The notes: generated by a model from the sequence alone, not told the origin. Shown: positions 10,732-18,793, numbered from the stretch's first letter. The stretch: DNA of 18,928 nucleotides from Candidatus Pelagibacter sp. (GCA_028097645.1 JAOHEU010000014.1:1-18928); one strand, 5' to 3'. Numbers and translations are program-made.

Positions 10732-11885
10732 TAATTTAATATTCTTTTATACTCTGAATAAGTAGAAAAGCACATTTTTTCAACATTAAATTTTTGAATT
10801 ATGTTTTTTCTTCCTTCTTTACCTATCGATTGTAACAACGTTTCATCCATAGAAAGAACTTTTAAAATTTTTTTACTTAATGATTTTGCATTGTTAGATT
10901 CGAATAAAAAACCAGTTTTTTCGTCAATTATAGTTTCATTAGAACCACCAATATCGCTTGCAATTATTGGTTTTTCCATTGATTGGGCCTCAACTGCAAC
11001 TCTTCCAAAAGCCTCTGGCTCGATAGATGCAGATATTACTATATCTGAAACTTTGTAGGCTAAAGCCATGTCGTTACAATGATCAATAAATTTAACTTGG
11101 TTATTTAATCTGTGTTGTTCTGTAATTCTAATAAGTTTTTTTTTATATAGATCTCTACCCTGATCACCTCCAAGAATTACAGCGTAAAAGGCTTCATATC
11201 CAAGTTCAATATTAACTAAATTAATTGCATCTATAAAAACTTCTTGTCCTTTCCATCCTGTTAATCTGCCAGGTAAAAGAATTATTTTTTTATCTTTTTC
11301 TATTTGCCATTTTTTTAATAGTTTTTTTTCATCACTATCTAATTTGGTAGTTGGATCAAAATAATCGACGTTAATTCCTCTGAATATAACTAAAAGTTTT
11401 TTTTTAGCATTAAGATATTTTGCATAATTATCTTTAATATGAGAAAAAATAAAATTAGAACCTGCTATAACTAAGTCAGACCTAACCATTACAGAATTAT
11501 AAAATTTTTTGATTTTATTATTAAAATTATAAGTTCCATGAAAAGTAGTAACAAATTTTCTGCCTGTAATTTTAGCTGCTAACAAGCAAGACCAGGCTGG
11601 TGCTCTACTTCTTGCATGTACAATTGAAATATTCTTAACGAGTATAATTGCAACTAAAGCTAAAAAATTAATGAATATAATTAAAGGATTTTTACTATGT
11701 ACAGGAAGTTTTATTATTTTTACTTTTTTTTTATCAATAAATTTAAGTAGTTCTCCTCCACTTGTTACAATAAATGATCCACAATCATTTTCTGGTAAGT
11801 AATGAGCAATATCATAACAACCTGTTTCAGCACCTCCGTAACCTAATTTTGGTATAACTTGTAAAACTTTTAAATTAGATGACAT
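10731..11885 (-). CDS. GT4-family glycosyltransferase, probably cell-envelope
   Basis: Retaining GT-B glycosyltransferase of the GT4 type, which transfers a sugar from a nucleotide-sugar donor. In the 384 residues the N-terminal acceptor half has the glycine-rich LGYGGAET loop (14-21), a hydrophobic stretch at about 67-84 that may associate with the membrane, and HARSRAPAW. The C-terminal donor half has LLPGRLTGWKGQ (203-214) and the EX7E pair E291/E299 in EPEAFGRVAVEA. Family members often act in lipopolysaccharide-core or capsule synthesis, but donor and acceptor cannot be read from the sequence. It is translationally coupled to thrS by TAATG, an unexpected partner that probably reflects genome compaction. 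A TATAAT very close to its ATG suggests a short or absent 5' leader. Confidence 0.88.
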   Translation of the reverse strand: MSSNLKVLQVIPKLGYGGAETGCYDIAHYLPENDCGSFIVTSGGELLKFIDKKKVKIIKLPVHSKNPLIIFINFLALVAIILVKNISIVHARSRAPAWSCLLAAKITGRKFVTTFHGTYNFNNKIKKFYNSVMVRSDLVIAGSNFIFSHIKDNYAKYLNAKKKLLVIFRGINVDYFDPTTKLDSDEKKLLKKWQIEKDKKIILLPGRLTGWKGQEVFIDAINLVNIELGYEAFYAVILGGDQGRDLYKKKLIRITEQHRLNNQVKFIDHCNDMALAYKVSDIVISASIEPEAFGRVAVEAQSMEKPIIASDIGGSNETIIDEKTGFLFESNNAKSLSKKILKVLSMDETLLQSIGKEGRKNIIQKFNVEKMCFSTYSEYKRILN

Positions 11886-11893
11886 TTGATATG

Positions 11894-11899
11894 ATTATA
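11894..11899 (-). promoter_or_regulatory. candidate -10 element for the glycosyltransferase-thrS run
   Basis: TATAAT on the minus strand ends 8 bp before the ATG at 11885. TTTATA lies at 17-bp spacing (11917-11922), a 4-of-6 match to TTGACA that touches the start of the divergent hydrolase gene. If used, the mRNA would be leaderless or nearly so, and the whole promoter would fit in the 36-bp divergent gap. AT-richness makes chance matches likely. Confidence 0.35.
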
Positions 11900-11921
11900 T
11901 ATTATTAGATTAAACATATAA

Positions 11922-12671
11922 ATGATTATGACTTATTTTAGATATTATAGAGTCTCAAAAAGTAAGAAAATAAGATTTGTTTGTAATATTCATAAAGGTG
12001 CTCCTTTTATTGTTTTTTTACATGGTTTTATGTCTGATTTAGAAGGAAAAAAACCAAATGCTTTTTTAAAATTTGCTAAACAAAACAAACTAAGTTTTTT
12101 AGCACTTGAGTATTCTGGACACGGAAAATCATCAGGGAAATTTACAAATGGCAATATTACAAAATGGAGCAACGAAACGTCAGCTCTTATTAAAAAATTT
12201 GTGAAGAAAAATGATTTTATTATTGTTGGTTCAAGTATGGGTGCCTGGTTAGCACTTATACAATTTCAAAAATTTAAAAGTCAAATAAAAGGATTTTTAG
12301 GTATAGGTTCTGCTCCTGAATTTTTAGAAAACTTAATGTGGAAAAAGTTCACAAAAAAAATGAAGTCTGAAACTATCCAAAAAGGAATTTTACAATTAAA
12401 ACACGGTAATTATGAATATCCAATTACTCTACAATTGATAAAAGATGGCAGAAAAAATAAGGTTTTAAACAAAAAAATAAATTCTAAGATAAATGTTACT
12501 ATGGTTCATGGTAAAAAAGATGAAGTGGTGCCCGTTTCTTATTCAAGAAAAGTTTTAAAAATATTTCAAAAAGCAAAAAAAAAATTAGTTATTATTAATA
12601 ATGGTGATCACAGTTTATCAAGTCAAAGGTGGCTTAAAATAATAATGAAGGAGTTAAAACAAATTATTTAA
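11922..12671 (+). CDS. ABHD10-like alpha/beta hydrolase (serine esterase)
   Basis: A 249-residue single-domain alpha/beta hydrolase. The oxyanion region is FLHGFMSDLEG (33-42), and the nucleophile elbow is G103-S-S105-M-G107. The predicted triad is S105, D200 (HGKKDEVVP) and H230 (NGDHSLS). The pattern, including EYSGHGKSSG and GSSMGAWLAL and the spacing of about 95 then 30 residues between triad members, resembles human mitochondrial ABHD10, an acyl-ester/depalmitoylating hydrolase; this comparison is from memory. No signal peptide is seen, so it is probably cytoplasmic, with unknown substrate. The start could be the ATG at 11922 or at 11928. It is the only complete plus-strand gene. It is divergent from the glycosyltransferase and convergent with gltB, sharing TTAA (12668-12671) as both stop codons. 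Confidence 0.85.
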   Translation: MIMTYFRYYRVSKSKKIRFVCNIHKGAPFIVFLHGFMSDLEGKKPNAFLKFAKQNKLSFLALEYSGHGKSSGKFTNGNITKWSNETSALIKKFVKKNDFIIVGSSMGAWLALIQFQKFKSQIKGFLGIGSAPEFLENLMWKKFTKKMKSETIQKGILQLKHGNYEYPITLQLIKDGRKNKVLNKKINSKINVTMVHGKKDEVVPVSYSRKVLKIFQKAKKKLVIINNGDHSLSSQRWLKIIMKELKQII

Positions 12672-14611
12672 CTAACTTCTTTAATAAATGGTTTGTTGCT
12701 GATTGGATTACTTAACTTGTCTAACATTTCTTTTGGACAAACTTGAATAAAATTTTTTAACTCTTCACCATAATTTTCAATTAACATTTTTGACAAATTG
12801 GATCCAGTTTCTTTAAAATGTTCTTGGATTAAATCTTTAAGAAATGTTTTCCAATAATCTGTTTCTATATTTTGCCATACAACAGACTCATCATTAACTT
12901 TTTTTTCAAATTCTCCTGATTTATCATAGATAAATGCCATTCCTCCTGTCATCCCTGCTGCAAAGTTATCACCTACATCACCTAAGATTACTACAGTTCC
13001 TCCTGTCATGTATTCACAACCATTTGAATCACATCCTTCAATTACCGTAGTTGCTCCAGAGTTTCGAACAGCAAATCTTTCTCCTGCCTGTCCAGCTGCA
13101 AATAATTTTCCTGATGTTGCACCATATAAAACTGTATTACCTATAATAGTGTTTTCATTTGAAATTAAATTACTTTCATCAGATAATTTTATTGTAATTG
13201 TTGCACCTGATAACCCCTTACCTACATAATCATTAGCATCTCCTTTAAGAGCAAGTTTTAATCCTTTCGCTGAAAAAGCACCAAATGACTGTCCTGCTGA
13301 TCCCTTGAAATTTAATACTAAAAAGTTTTCATTAAGTTTTTCATATCCATACTTTTTATAAAGGTGATGAGATATTCTAGTTCCAACTGCTCTATTCGTA
13401 TTTTTAATAATGTATTCTTTTTCTATTTTTTCGGAGCTATCTAAAGATTTTTCAATCTCTGGCCAAATTTCTTGATCAAGTGTATCTGGTACATGGTTTA
13501 TTTCTTGATTTTCACAATATCTTTTATTGTTGCCGTTATCTGCTTGTACAAAAAGTGGGTTCAAATCTAAATCATCAAGATTTGGAGAGGCTTTGCTAAC
13601 CTGCATTAAAAGATCTGTTCTTCCAATTATATCGTTCAATGATTTAAAACCTATTTTTGCTAAAATTTCCCGTACTTCAGATGCTATAAAAGTGAATAAG
13701 TTAACTACTTTGTCTGGGGTGCCTGTAAATTTTTCTCTAAGTTTGTCGTCTTGAGTACAAACACCAACAGGACATGTATTAGAATGACATTGTCTAACCA
13801 TGATACATCCCATCGCAACTAACGCAGTAGTTGCCACTCCATACTCTTCTGCTCCCATCATTGCTGCAATAACAACATCTCTTCCTGTTTTAATGCCACC
13901 ATCAGTTCTAAGAGTAACTTTGTGTCTTAGATTGTTTAATGTTAAAACTTGATTAGCTTCTGTTAAACCCATTTCCCATGGTATTCCAACATACTTAACG
14001 CTAGTTTGCGGTGTTGCGCCCGTACCTCCATTATGTCCAGATATTAATATTATATCTGCTTTTGCTTTAGCAACACCCGCTGCAATTGTTCCTACACCTG
14101 ATGACGCAACAAGTTTAACCCCAATTCTTGCTTTAGGATTTATTTGTTTCAAATCATAAATAAGTTGAGCAAGATCTTCTATTGAATAAATATCGTGATG
14201 TGGTGGAGGTGATATTAAAGTAACTCCAGGTGTTGAATGTCTTAATTTTGCAATCTCATCAGTAACTTTAAACCCTGGTAGCTGTCCACCTTCTCCTGGT
14301 TTTGCTCCTTGAGCTATTTTAATTTCAATTTCATTACAATTATTTAAATAATTAACTGTTACACCAAATCTGGCTGAAGCTATTTGTTTTACTCTAGAAT
14401 TTGCACTGTCTCCATTTCCTAGAACTTTAAACCTACTCTCATCTTCTCCACCCTCACCACTACAAGAGGCACCTTTAATTCTGTTCATTCCTGTGGCAAG
14501 TGTTTCATGAGCTTCTTTTGAAAGCGCTCCATGTGACATGCTTCCGCTCCCAAATCTTTTAAGTATATTTTGTATTGGTTCAACTTCAGAGATATCAATC
14601 GATCCTTTCAA
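12668..14611 (-). CDS. gltB: glutamate synthase large subunit, C-terminal part (split gltB)
   Basis: Carries the rest of the FMN synthase domain and the C-terminal domain of GOGAT, where ammonia from glutamine is added to 2-oxoglutarate. Visible: start of the barrel (EVEPIQNILKRFGSGSMSHGALSKEAHE), KPGEGGQLPG (104-113), SGHNGGTGA (191-199), the [3Fe-4S] cysteines C269, C275 and C280 (C-x5-C-x4-C), and a glycine-rich beta-helix (about 430-600). The frame opens with TTG overlapping the TGA of the upstream part (TTGA), and no Shine-Dalgarno precedes it. Joined to the 854-residue part it gives about 1,500 residues, a normal single-chain GltB. The break falls inside the synthase region, not at a domain border. 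One extra A in the A6 run would restore a continuous frame. Confidence 0.93.
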   Translation of the reverse strand: MKGSIDISEVEPIQNILKRFGSGSMSHGALSKEAHETLATGMNRIKGASCSGEGGEDESRFKVLGNGDSANSRVKQIASARFGVTVNYLNNCNEIEIKIAQGAKPGEGGQLPGFKVTDEIAKLRHSTPGVTLISPPPHHDIYSIEDLAQLIYDLKQINPKARIGVKLVASSGVGTIAAGVAKAKADIILISGHNGGTGATPQTSVKYVGIPWEMGLTEANQVLTLNNLRHKVTLRTDGGIKTGRDVVIAAMMGAEEYGVATTALVAMGCIMVRQCHSNTCPVGVCTQDDKLREKFTGTPDKVVNLFTFIASEVREILAKIGFKSLNDIIGRTDLLMQVSKASPNLDDLDLNPLFVQADNGNNKRYCENQEINHVPDTLDQEIWPEIEKSLDSSEKIEKEYIIKNTNRAVGTRISHHLYKKYGYEKLNENFLVLNFKGSAGQSFGAFSAKGLKLALKGDANDYVGKGLSGATITIKLSDESNLISNENTIIGNTVLYGATSGKLFAAGQAGERFAVRNSGATTVIEGCDSNGCEYMTGGTVVILGDVGDNFAAGMTGGMAFIYDKSGEFEKKVNDESVVWQNIETDYWKTFLKDLIQEHFKETGSNLSKMLIENYGEELKNFIQVCPKEMLDKLSNPISNKPFIKEVS

Positions 14612-14617
14612 TTTTTT
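14608..14617 (-). other. A6 run and possible -1 slippery heptamer at the gltB frame break
   Basis: In the frame of the N-terminal gltB part the minus strand reads TCA AAA AAT TGA, which contains A AAA AAT (14611-14617) directly before the stop (14608-14610). A -1 slip continues as AAA, then TTG AAA GGA, joining DFRSKN to LKGSIDISEVEP. A and T repeats fit the X XXY YYZ rule, but no strong downstream stem-loop or upstream Shine-Dalgarno stimulator is visible. Alternatives are a one-base deletion from A7 (natural or assembly error) or reinitiation at TTG. Confidence 0.5.
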
Positions 14618-17172
14618 GATCTGAAATCAATTAAATCCCTCAAATTTATTGGTGGTAAATTATATATTCCTTCTGCATACCTTTTATAAGCTTCATAAGA
14701 ATTTGATCCTACAGCGCTTTGCAATAAATGAATTAATTTTCCTTGATATTGGTGTGTTTCTCCATTTTTACGATATCTATATATTCCGCCTATTGGTAAA
14801 ATGGTTTCAGAGCTTTCAAATGCTTCTTTATGAATAGATCTAATTTTTTTTTCTATTCCTGTTAATCCAATTCCAGAAATTTTAGATACCACACCTGGAA
14901 AATAATCAGCAACAATCGTTCTGCTCAATCCAACAGTTTCAAAATTGCATCCCCCTCTATATGAACTCAAAACAGAAATTCCCATTTTAGACATGATTTT
15001 TAATAGACCAGCATTTACAGATTTAATGTATCTTTCAACACATTCATCAAAACTAAATTTTCCAAAAAGTTTTTTTTCATGTCTTTGATATAAGCTGTCA
15101 AAAGCAAGGTATGGGTTTACTGTAGTTGCCCCTACACCAATTAAGGTGGCAAATGAGTGCGTATCTAAAGCTTCTCCAGATTGAACATTTATAGAAACAT
15201 ATCCTCTTAATTTTTTTTCTATCAAGAATGAATTGATTGCTCCTACACATAACAACATAGGAATAGGCAAATTAGTTTCTGATAATCCTTTATCACTCAA
15301 AATTAACTGGGTAACACCCTGTCTAACAGCAATTTCAGCATCTTTTTGGACTTGTTTTATTGCCTCAAATAAAGACTGATCTTTGGAAAAAGTACAATCA
15401 ATAACTAATGAATTTTTTCCAAAAAAATTAATAAATTTGTCAAATTGAGAATTTGACAAAATTGGACTATTCAAAACATAAATATTTTGCTTAGTTAAAT
15501 TATCAAAATCCAGAATATTACCTAAATTTCCAAATCTTGTTTTTAGACTCATAACCTTATTTTCTCTTAGCGAGTCAATTGGCGGGTTTGTTACTTGGCT
15601 AAAATTTTGTCTAAAAAAATGATAGAGGGGTCTATATTTATCAGAAAGTACTGCAAGAGGAGTATCATCACCCATAGAGCCAATCGCCTCTTTCGCATCT
15701 TCAGCCATTGGGTGCAAAATAAGCTCTAAGTCTTCAAGACTCATTCCAAATGTGTACTGTCTTCTTCTTAAATCATCTCCAGAGAATGAATGCTTTTCTC
15801 CAGAGATAGTAATTTTTTCATCTAAATCGATAATTTGAGAATTAAAATGTTTGTATTCTTTAGCTAAATAATCTTTGATTTTGCTGTTAGTGAATACTTT
15901 TCCTTTTTCAATTCTAACCCCAATTATTTCTCCTGGGCCTAATCTTCCCTTAGTTAAAATTTTTTTTTCGTTAAGTTCAATCATTCCAGTTTCTGAACCT
16001 GCAAATAATAAATTATCTTTGGTAATTGCATATCTTAAGGGTCTCAATCCATTTCTATCATTTGCAGCGATTACCCATTCATTATCTGTTCCAGCAATAG
16101 CAGCAGGTCCATCCCAAGGTTCCATAGTACTATTTAAAAAATTAAATAATTGTTGATGATCTCTAGATAAAGTTTTATTTTTTTTAGACCAAGCATCTGG
16201 CACTAACATTAATTTTGCTAGAGGTGCTGGTTGACCTGAAATATTTAATAATTCAAAAACATTATCCAATGCAGCTGAGTCTGATGCCCCCTGTTGAATT
16301 ACCGGTTTTAAATTTTCTATGTTATCAAAAAGTGGGCTATTCATTTCTTGTTCATGAACTTTCATCCAATTTTTATTACCACGATATGTATTGATTTCTC
16401 CATTATGAGCAATTGCTCTAAAAGGTTGAGCTAGATTCCAACTTGGTGCTGTGTTTGTAGAAAATCTTTGATGAAAAATTGCGTATCTTGAAACAAATCT
16501 TTCATCTTTTAAATCTAAAAAAAAATCTGAAATAGCTTCTGCTAAAAACATTCCCTTATAAATGATTGATTTTGAACTAAGAGAACAAATATAAAAATTA
16601 TTCAAAGAAATCTTAAAAGCTTTATTTTCAATTATCCTTCTTGTTTCATAAATTTTTCTTTCAAGATCTTTATTCAATAATTCTGGATTATTTGATTTAA
16701 AAAGTACTTGAATAATTTCAGGCATTGTCTGAAATGCTTTTTCACCTAAGACTTTTGGGTTGACTGGAACTTGCCTCCAACCATAAATGCTAAAATCATT
16801 TTTGGTTAGTTCGCTTTCAACTATTGTTTTGCAACTTTCTTGTGCTGCATAATCATTTCTTGGTAAGAAAATCATTCCAACACAGATTTCTGAATTATCG
16901 TGGGTATGACCTGTAACTTCTATTTTTTCTATAAAAAAATCTTTTGGTATTTCTACATGTATCCCAGCACCATCACCCGTTTTACCATCAGCATCAACTG
17001 CTCCTCTGTGCCAAACTGCTTTTAAAGCTTCAATTCCATACTCGACAACTTTACGTGACTTCTTTCCCTCCGTAGAAGCAATTAAACCAACACCACAAGC
17101 ATCGTGTTCCATCTCTTCAGAATAGACATTGTTTTTTTTCAGTATTTCAAAATTTTTTTTATAATTTTTCAT
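14608..17172 (-). CDS. gltB: glutamate synthase large subunit, N-terminal part (split gltB)
   Basis: Carries the class II glutamine amidotransferase and central domains of NADPH-GOGAT. The likely N-terminal nucleophile is C26 in MEHDACGVGLIAS, implying a 25-residue propeptide removed on maturation. HRGAVDADGKTGDGAGI, HNGEINTYRGN (257-266) and QGASDSAALDN belong to the Ntn-hydrolase active site. The central domain follows from about 430, and the start of the synthase domain appears near the end (GGIYRYRKNGETHQY). The frame ends DFRSKN-TGA, where homologues continue uninterrupted, so 854 residues is about 57% of a normal GltB. The ATG overlaps the gltD stop by one base (TAATG), the reverse of the common gltB-gltD order. 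Neighbouring gltD and the downstream C-terminal part make the assignment secure. Confidence 0.95.
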   Translation of the reverse strand: MKNYKKNFEILKKNNVYSEEMEHDACGVGLIASTEGKKSRKVVEYGIEALKAVWHRGAVDADGKTGDGAGIHVEIPKDFFIEKIEVTGHTHDNSEICVGMIFLPRNDYAAQESCKTIVESELTKNDFSIYGWRQVPVNPKVLGEKAFQTMPEIIQVLFKSNNPELLNKDLERKIYETRRIIENKAFKISLNNFYICSLSSKSIIYKGMFLAEAISDFFLDLKDERFVSRYAIFHQRFSTNTAPSWNLAQPFRAIAHNGEINTYRGNKNWMKVHEQEMNSPLFDNIENLKPVIQQGASDSAALDNVFELLNISGQPAPLAKLMLVPDAWSKKNKTLSRDHQQLFNFLNSTMEPWDGPAAIAGTDNEWVIAANDRNGLRPLRYAITKDNLLFAGSETGMIELNEKKILTKGRLGPGEIIGVRIEKGKVFTNSKIKDYLAKEYKHFNSQIIDLDEKITISGEKHSFSGDDLRRRQYTFGMSLEDLELILHPMAEDAKEAIGSMGDDTPLAVLSDKYRPLYHFFRQNFSQVTNPPIDSLRENKVMSLKTRFGNLGNILDFDNLTKQNIYVLNSPILSNSQFDKFINFFGKNSLVIDCTFSKDQSLFEAIKQVQKDAEIAVRQGVTQLILSDKGLSETNLPIPMLLCVGAINSFLIEKKLRGYVSINVQSGEALDTHSFATLIGVGATTVNPYLAFDSLYQRHEKKLFGKFSFDECVERYIKSVNAGLLKIMSKMGISVLSSYRGGCNFETVGLSRTIVADYFPGVVSKISGIGLTGIEKKIRSIHKEAFESSETILPIGGIYRYRKNGETHQYQGKLIHLLQSAVGSNSYEAYKRYAEGIYNLPPINLRDLIDFRSKN

Positions 17173-18611
17173 TAAGCTACTTTTGACTGTTTTAATTCTT
17201 TATTTTCTAAATGCTTTTTAATCGAAGCTGCTGCATCTCTTCCATCTTTTATCGCCCAAACAACTAAAGATGCACCTCTAACTATATCTCCTGCAGCAAA
17301 AACCCCGCTCAAATTTGTCTCCATTGAATCAAAATCTGCTTTGATAGTTCCCCATTTAGTCACTTGCAGTTCGTTAGAGTCAAATAAAGTTGGCAAATCT
17401 TCAGGATCAAAACCTAGAGCCTTAATAACCATATCTGCTTTGATCTCAAAACTTGAGTCTTGTTGAACCTCAGGTTTTCTTCTTCCACTTTCATCAGGAT
17501 CACCTAATTTTATCTGGTCAACAATTAATTTTTCAACTTTGTTAATACCCTTAAATTCCTTGGGACTTGATAGCCAAACAAATTCGACACCTTCCTCTTC
17601 AGCATTAGCAACCTCTCTTGCTGATCCAGGCATATTCTCTTTGTCTCTTCTATATAAACATTTAACTGATTTTGCTTTTTGTCTTATTGATGTTCTTACG
17701 CAGTCCATTGCTGTATCACCACCACCAATTACAACAATATCTTTCCCTTCTGCATTTAAAATTCCTTTATCAAATAATTCTACTTTATCTCCTAATCCTT
17801 TTTTATTGGATGCTGTTAAAAAATCCATCGCAGGAAAAATATTGTTTAAGTCATTACCTGGAAGTTCTACTTCTCGAGCTTTATAAACTCCTGTTGCAAT
17901 TAAAATTGCGTCATGTTTTTTTCTTAATTGTTCTAAGCTTGCATCTTTTCCTACTTCAAAATTTTGAATGAACTCAATTCCACCATCTTTTAAGAGCTTA
18001 GTTCTTCTCTCAACAACTTCTTTTTCAAGCTTAAAATTTGGTATTCCATATATTAACAATCCACCAGCCCTATCATATCTGTCATAAACTGTGATTTTAT
18101 ATCCATTTTTTCTCAATTCTTCAGCTGCAGTTAAGCCAGCTGGTCCAGCACCAATTATTCCAACACTTTGGTTTTTTTCATGAGAAATATTTATAGGTTT
18201 TACCCAGCCTTGCTCCCAGGCATTATCGGTAATATATTTTTCCATTGAGCCAATGGTTACTGTTCCATGGCCAGACTGTTCGATGACACAATTACCTTCA
18301 CACAACCTATCTTGTGGGCATATTCTTCCACAGACTTCCGGCATATTATTTGTGCTTTGCGATAATTCGTAAGCTTCCTTAAGTCTTCCTTCAGCAGTTA
18401 GCTTAAGCCAATCAGGAATATTATTACTTAAGGGACAATGAACTTGGCAAAAAGGAACACCACACTGAGAACATCTGCTAGATTGCTCTTTAGCTTTATC
18501 ACTAATAAATTCGTCATAAATCTCATTAAAGTCTTTTTTTCTGACATCAATCTCCCTTTTAGGTGGAGTTTGTTGACCTATTTTTACAAATTTAAGCATT
18601 TTATCAGTCAT
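17172..18611 (-). CDS. gltD: glutamate synthase small subunit (NADPH, FAD)
   Basis: The beta subunit of GOGAT oxidises NADPH on FAD and passes electrons through Fe-S clusters to the FMN site of GltB. The 479 residues show two N-terminal cysteine groups (C47, C50, C55, C59 and C94, C98, C104, C108) that hold [4Fe-4S] clusters. An FAD Rossmann motif GAGPAG (154-159) follows, then an NADPH-binding motif GGGDTAMD (296-303) and a C-terminal FAD contact (GVFAAGDIVRGASLVVWAIKDGR). The length fits bacterial GltD. A second in-frame ATG lies at codon 5. gltD leads the pair and overlaps gltB by one base. A TATAAT at 18633-18638 and inverted repeats farther upstream suggest a regulated promoter. Confidence 0.97.
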   Translation of the reverse strand: MTDKMLKFVKIGQQTPPKREIDVRKKDFNEIYDEFISDKAKEQSSRCSQCGVPFCQVHCPLSNNIPDWLKLTAEGRLKEAYELSQSTNNMPEVCGRICPQDRLCEGNCVIEQSGHGTVTIGSMEKYITDNAWEQGWVKPINISHEKNQSVGIIGAGPAGLTAAEELRKNGYKITVYDRYDRAGGLLIYGIPNFKLEKEVVERRTKLLKDGGIEFIQNFEVGKDASLEQLRKKHDAILIATGVYKAREVELPGNDLNNIFPAMDFLTASNKKGLGDKVELFDKGILNAEGKDIVVIGGGDTAMDCVRTSIRQKAKSVKCLYRRDKENMPGSAREVANAEEEGVEFVWLSSPKEFKGINKVEKLIVDQIKLGDPDESGRRKPEVQQDSSFEIKADMVIKALGFDPEDLPTLFDSNELQVTKWGTIKADFDSMETNLSGVFAAGDIVRGASLVVWAIKDGRDAAASIKKHLENKELKQSKVA

Positions 18612-18632
18612 AATTTTTATAATTTAAGGCAA

Positions 18633-18638
18633 ATTATA
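18633..18638 (-). promoter_or_regulatory. candidate -10 element for gltD-gltB
   Basis: TATAAT on the minus strand lies 21 bp before the gltD ATG, which would give a short 5' leader of about 15 nt. No good -35 is found (AGCTTT at 17-bp spacing), so expression could rely on an activator. The AGGTCA/TGACCT repeat is centred about 40 bp upstream of it. Confidence 0.4.
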
Positions 18639-18667
18639 TATTGTTTTTATTAAATAAAGCTTAAAAT

Positions 18668-18686
18668 AGGTCAGTTATTATGACCT
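18668..18686. repeat. inverted repeat upstream of gltD (possible operator)
   Basis: AGGTCA and TGACCT are separated by 7 nt, a layout typical of a dimeric DNA-binding regulator. It has more G-C pairs than the surrounding DNA, and lies about 49 bp upstream of the start predicted from the TATAAT at 18633-18638, an activator-like position. It could equally be a hairpin in the uppP leader. No specific regulator is recognised. Confidence 0.5.
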
Positions 18687-18692
18687 TATTAA

Positions 18693-18717
18693 GCCATATT
18701 AGTTTGAAATTTATGGC
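18693..18717. repeat. inverted repeat in the gltD/uppP divergent region
   Basis: GCCATA (18693-18698) and TATGGC (18712-18717) form 6-bp arms with a 13-nt spacer. It is the middle of three inverted repeats in this 182-bp region. On the plus strand a short T run follows, so weak termination on that strand is possible, although no gene would use it. Confidence 0.4.
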
Positions 18718-18730
18718 ATTTTTAATAATT

Positions 18731-18745
18731 GCATAGCTAATATGC
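18731..18745. repeat. small inverted repeat upstream of uppP
   Basis: GCATA and TATGC are separated by GCTAA. The arms are only 5 bp, and the element is listed because it continues the series at 18668-18717. It lies about 50 bp before the uppP ATG. A chance match is quite possible. Confidence 0.3.
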
Positions 18746-18793
18746 TTAAATCGAATTGTTTTATATGAATATTTTTTAAGCTAGTTAGATAAA

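Noticed and set aside
14600..14620. gltB as a genuine two-subunit fission with TTG start
   Set aside because: Kept only as an alternative: the break is inside the synthase domain, there is no Shine-Dalgarno before the TTG, and one extra A in the run restores the standard protein.
17539..17971. Two open frames on the plus strand opposite gltD (115 and 99 codons)
   Set aside because: They lie wholly inside the well-supported gltD frame, have low-complexity Leu/Ser-rich products and show no family resemblance; they are antisense shadows.
18612..18793. glnA-type glutamine riboswitch upstream of gltD
   Set aside because: I could not find the conserved core of that motif by eye; only simple inverted repeats are visible.
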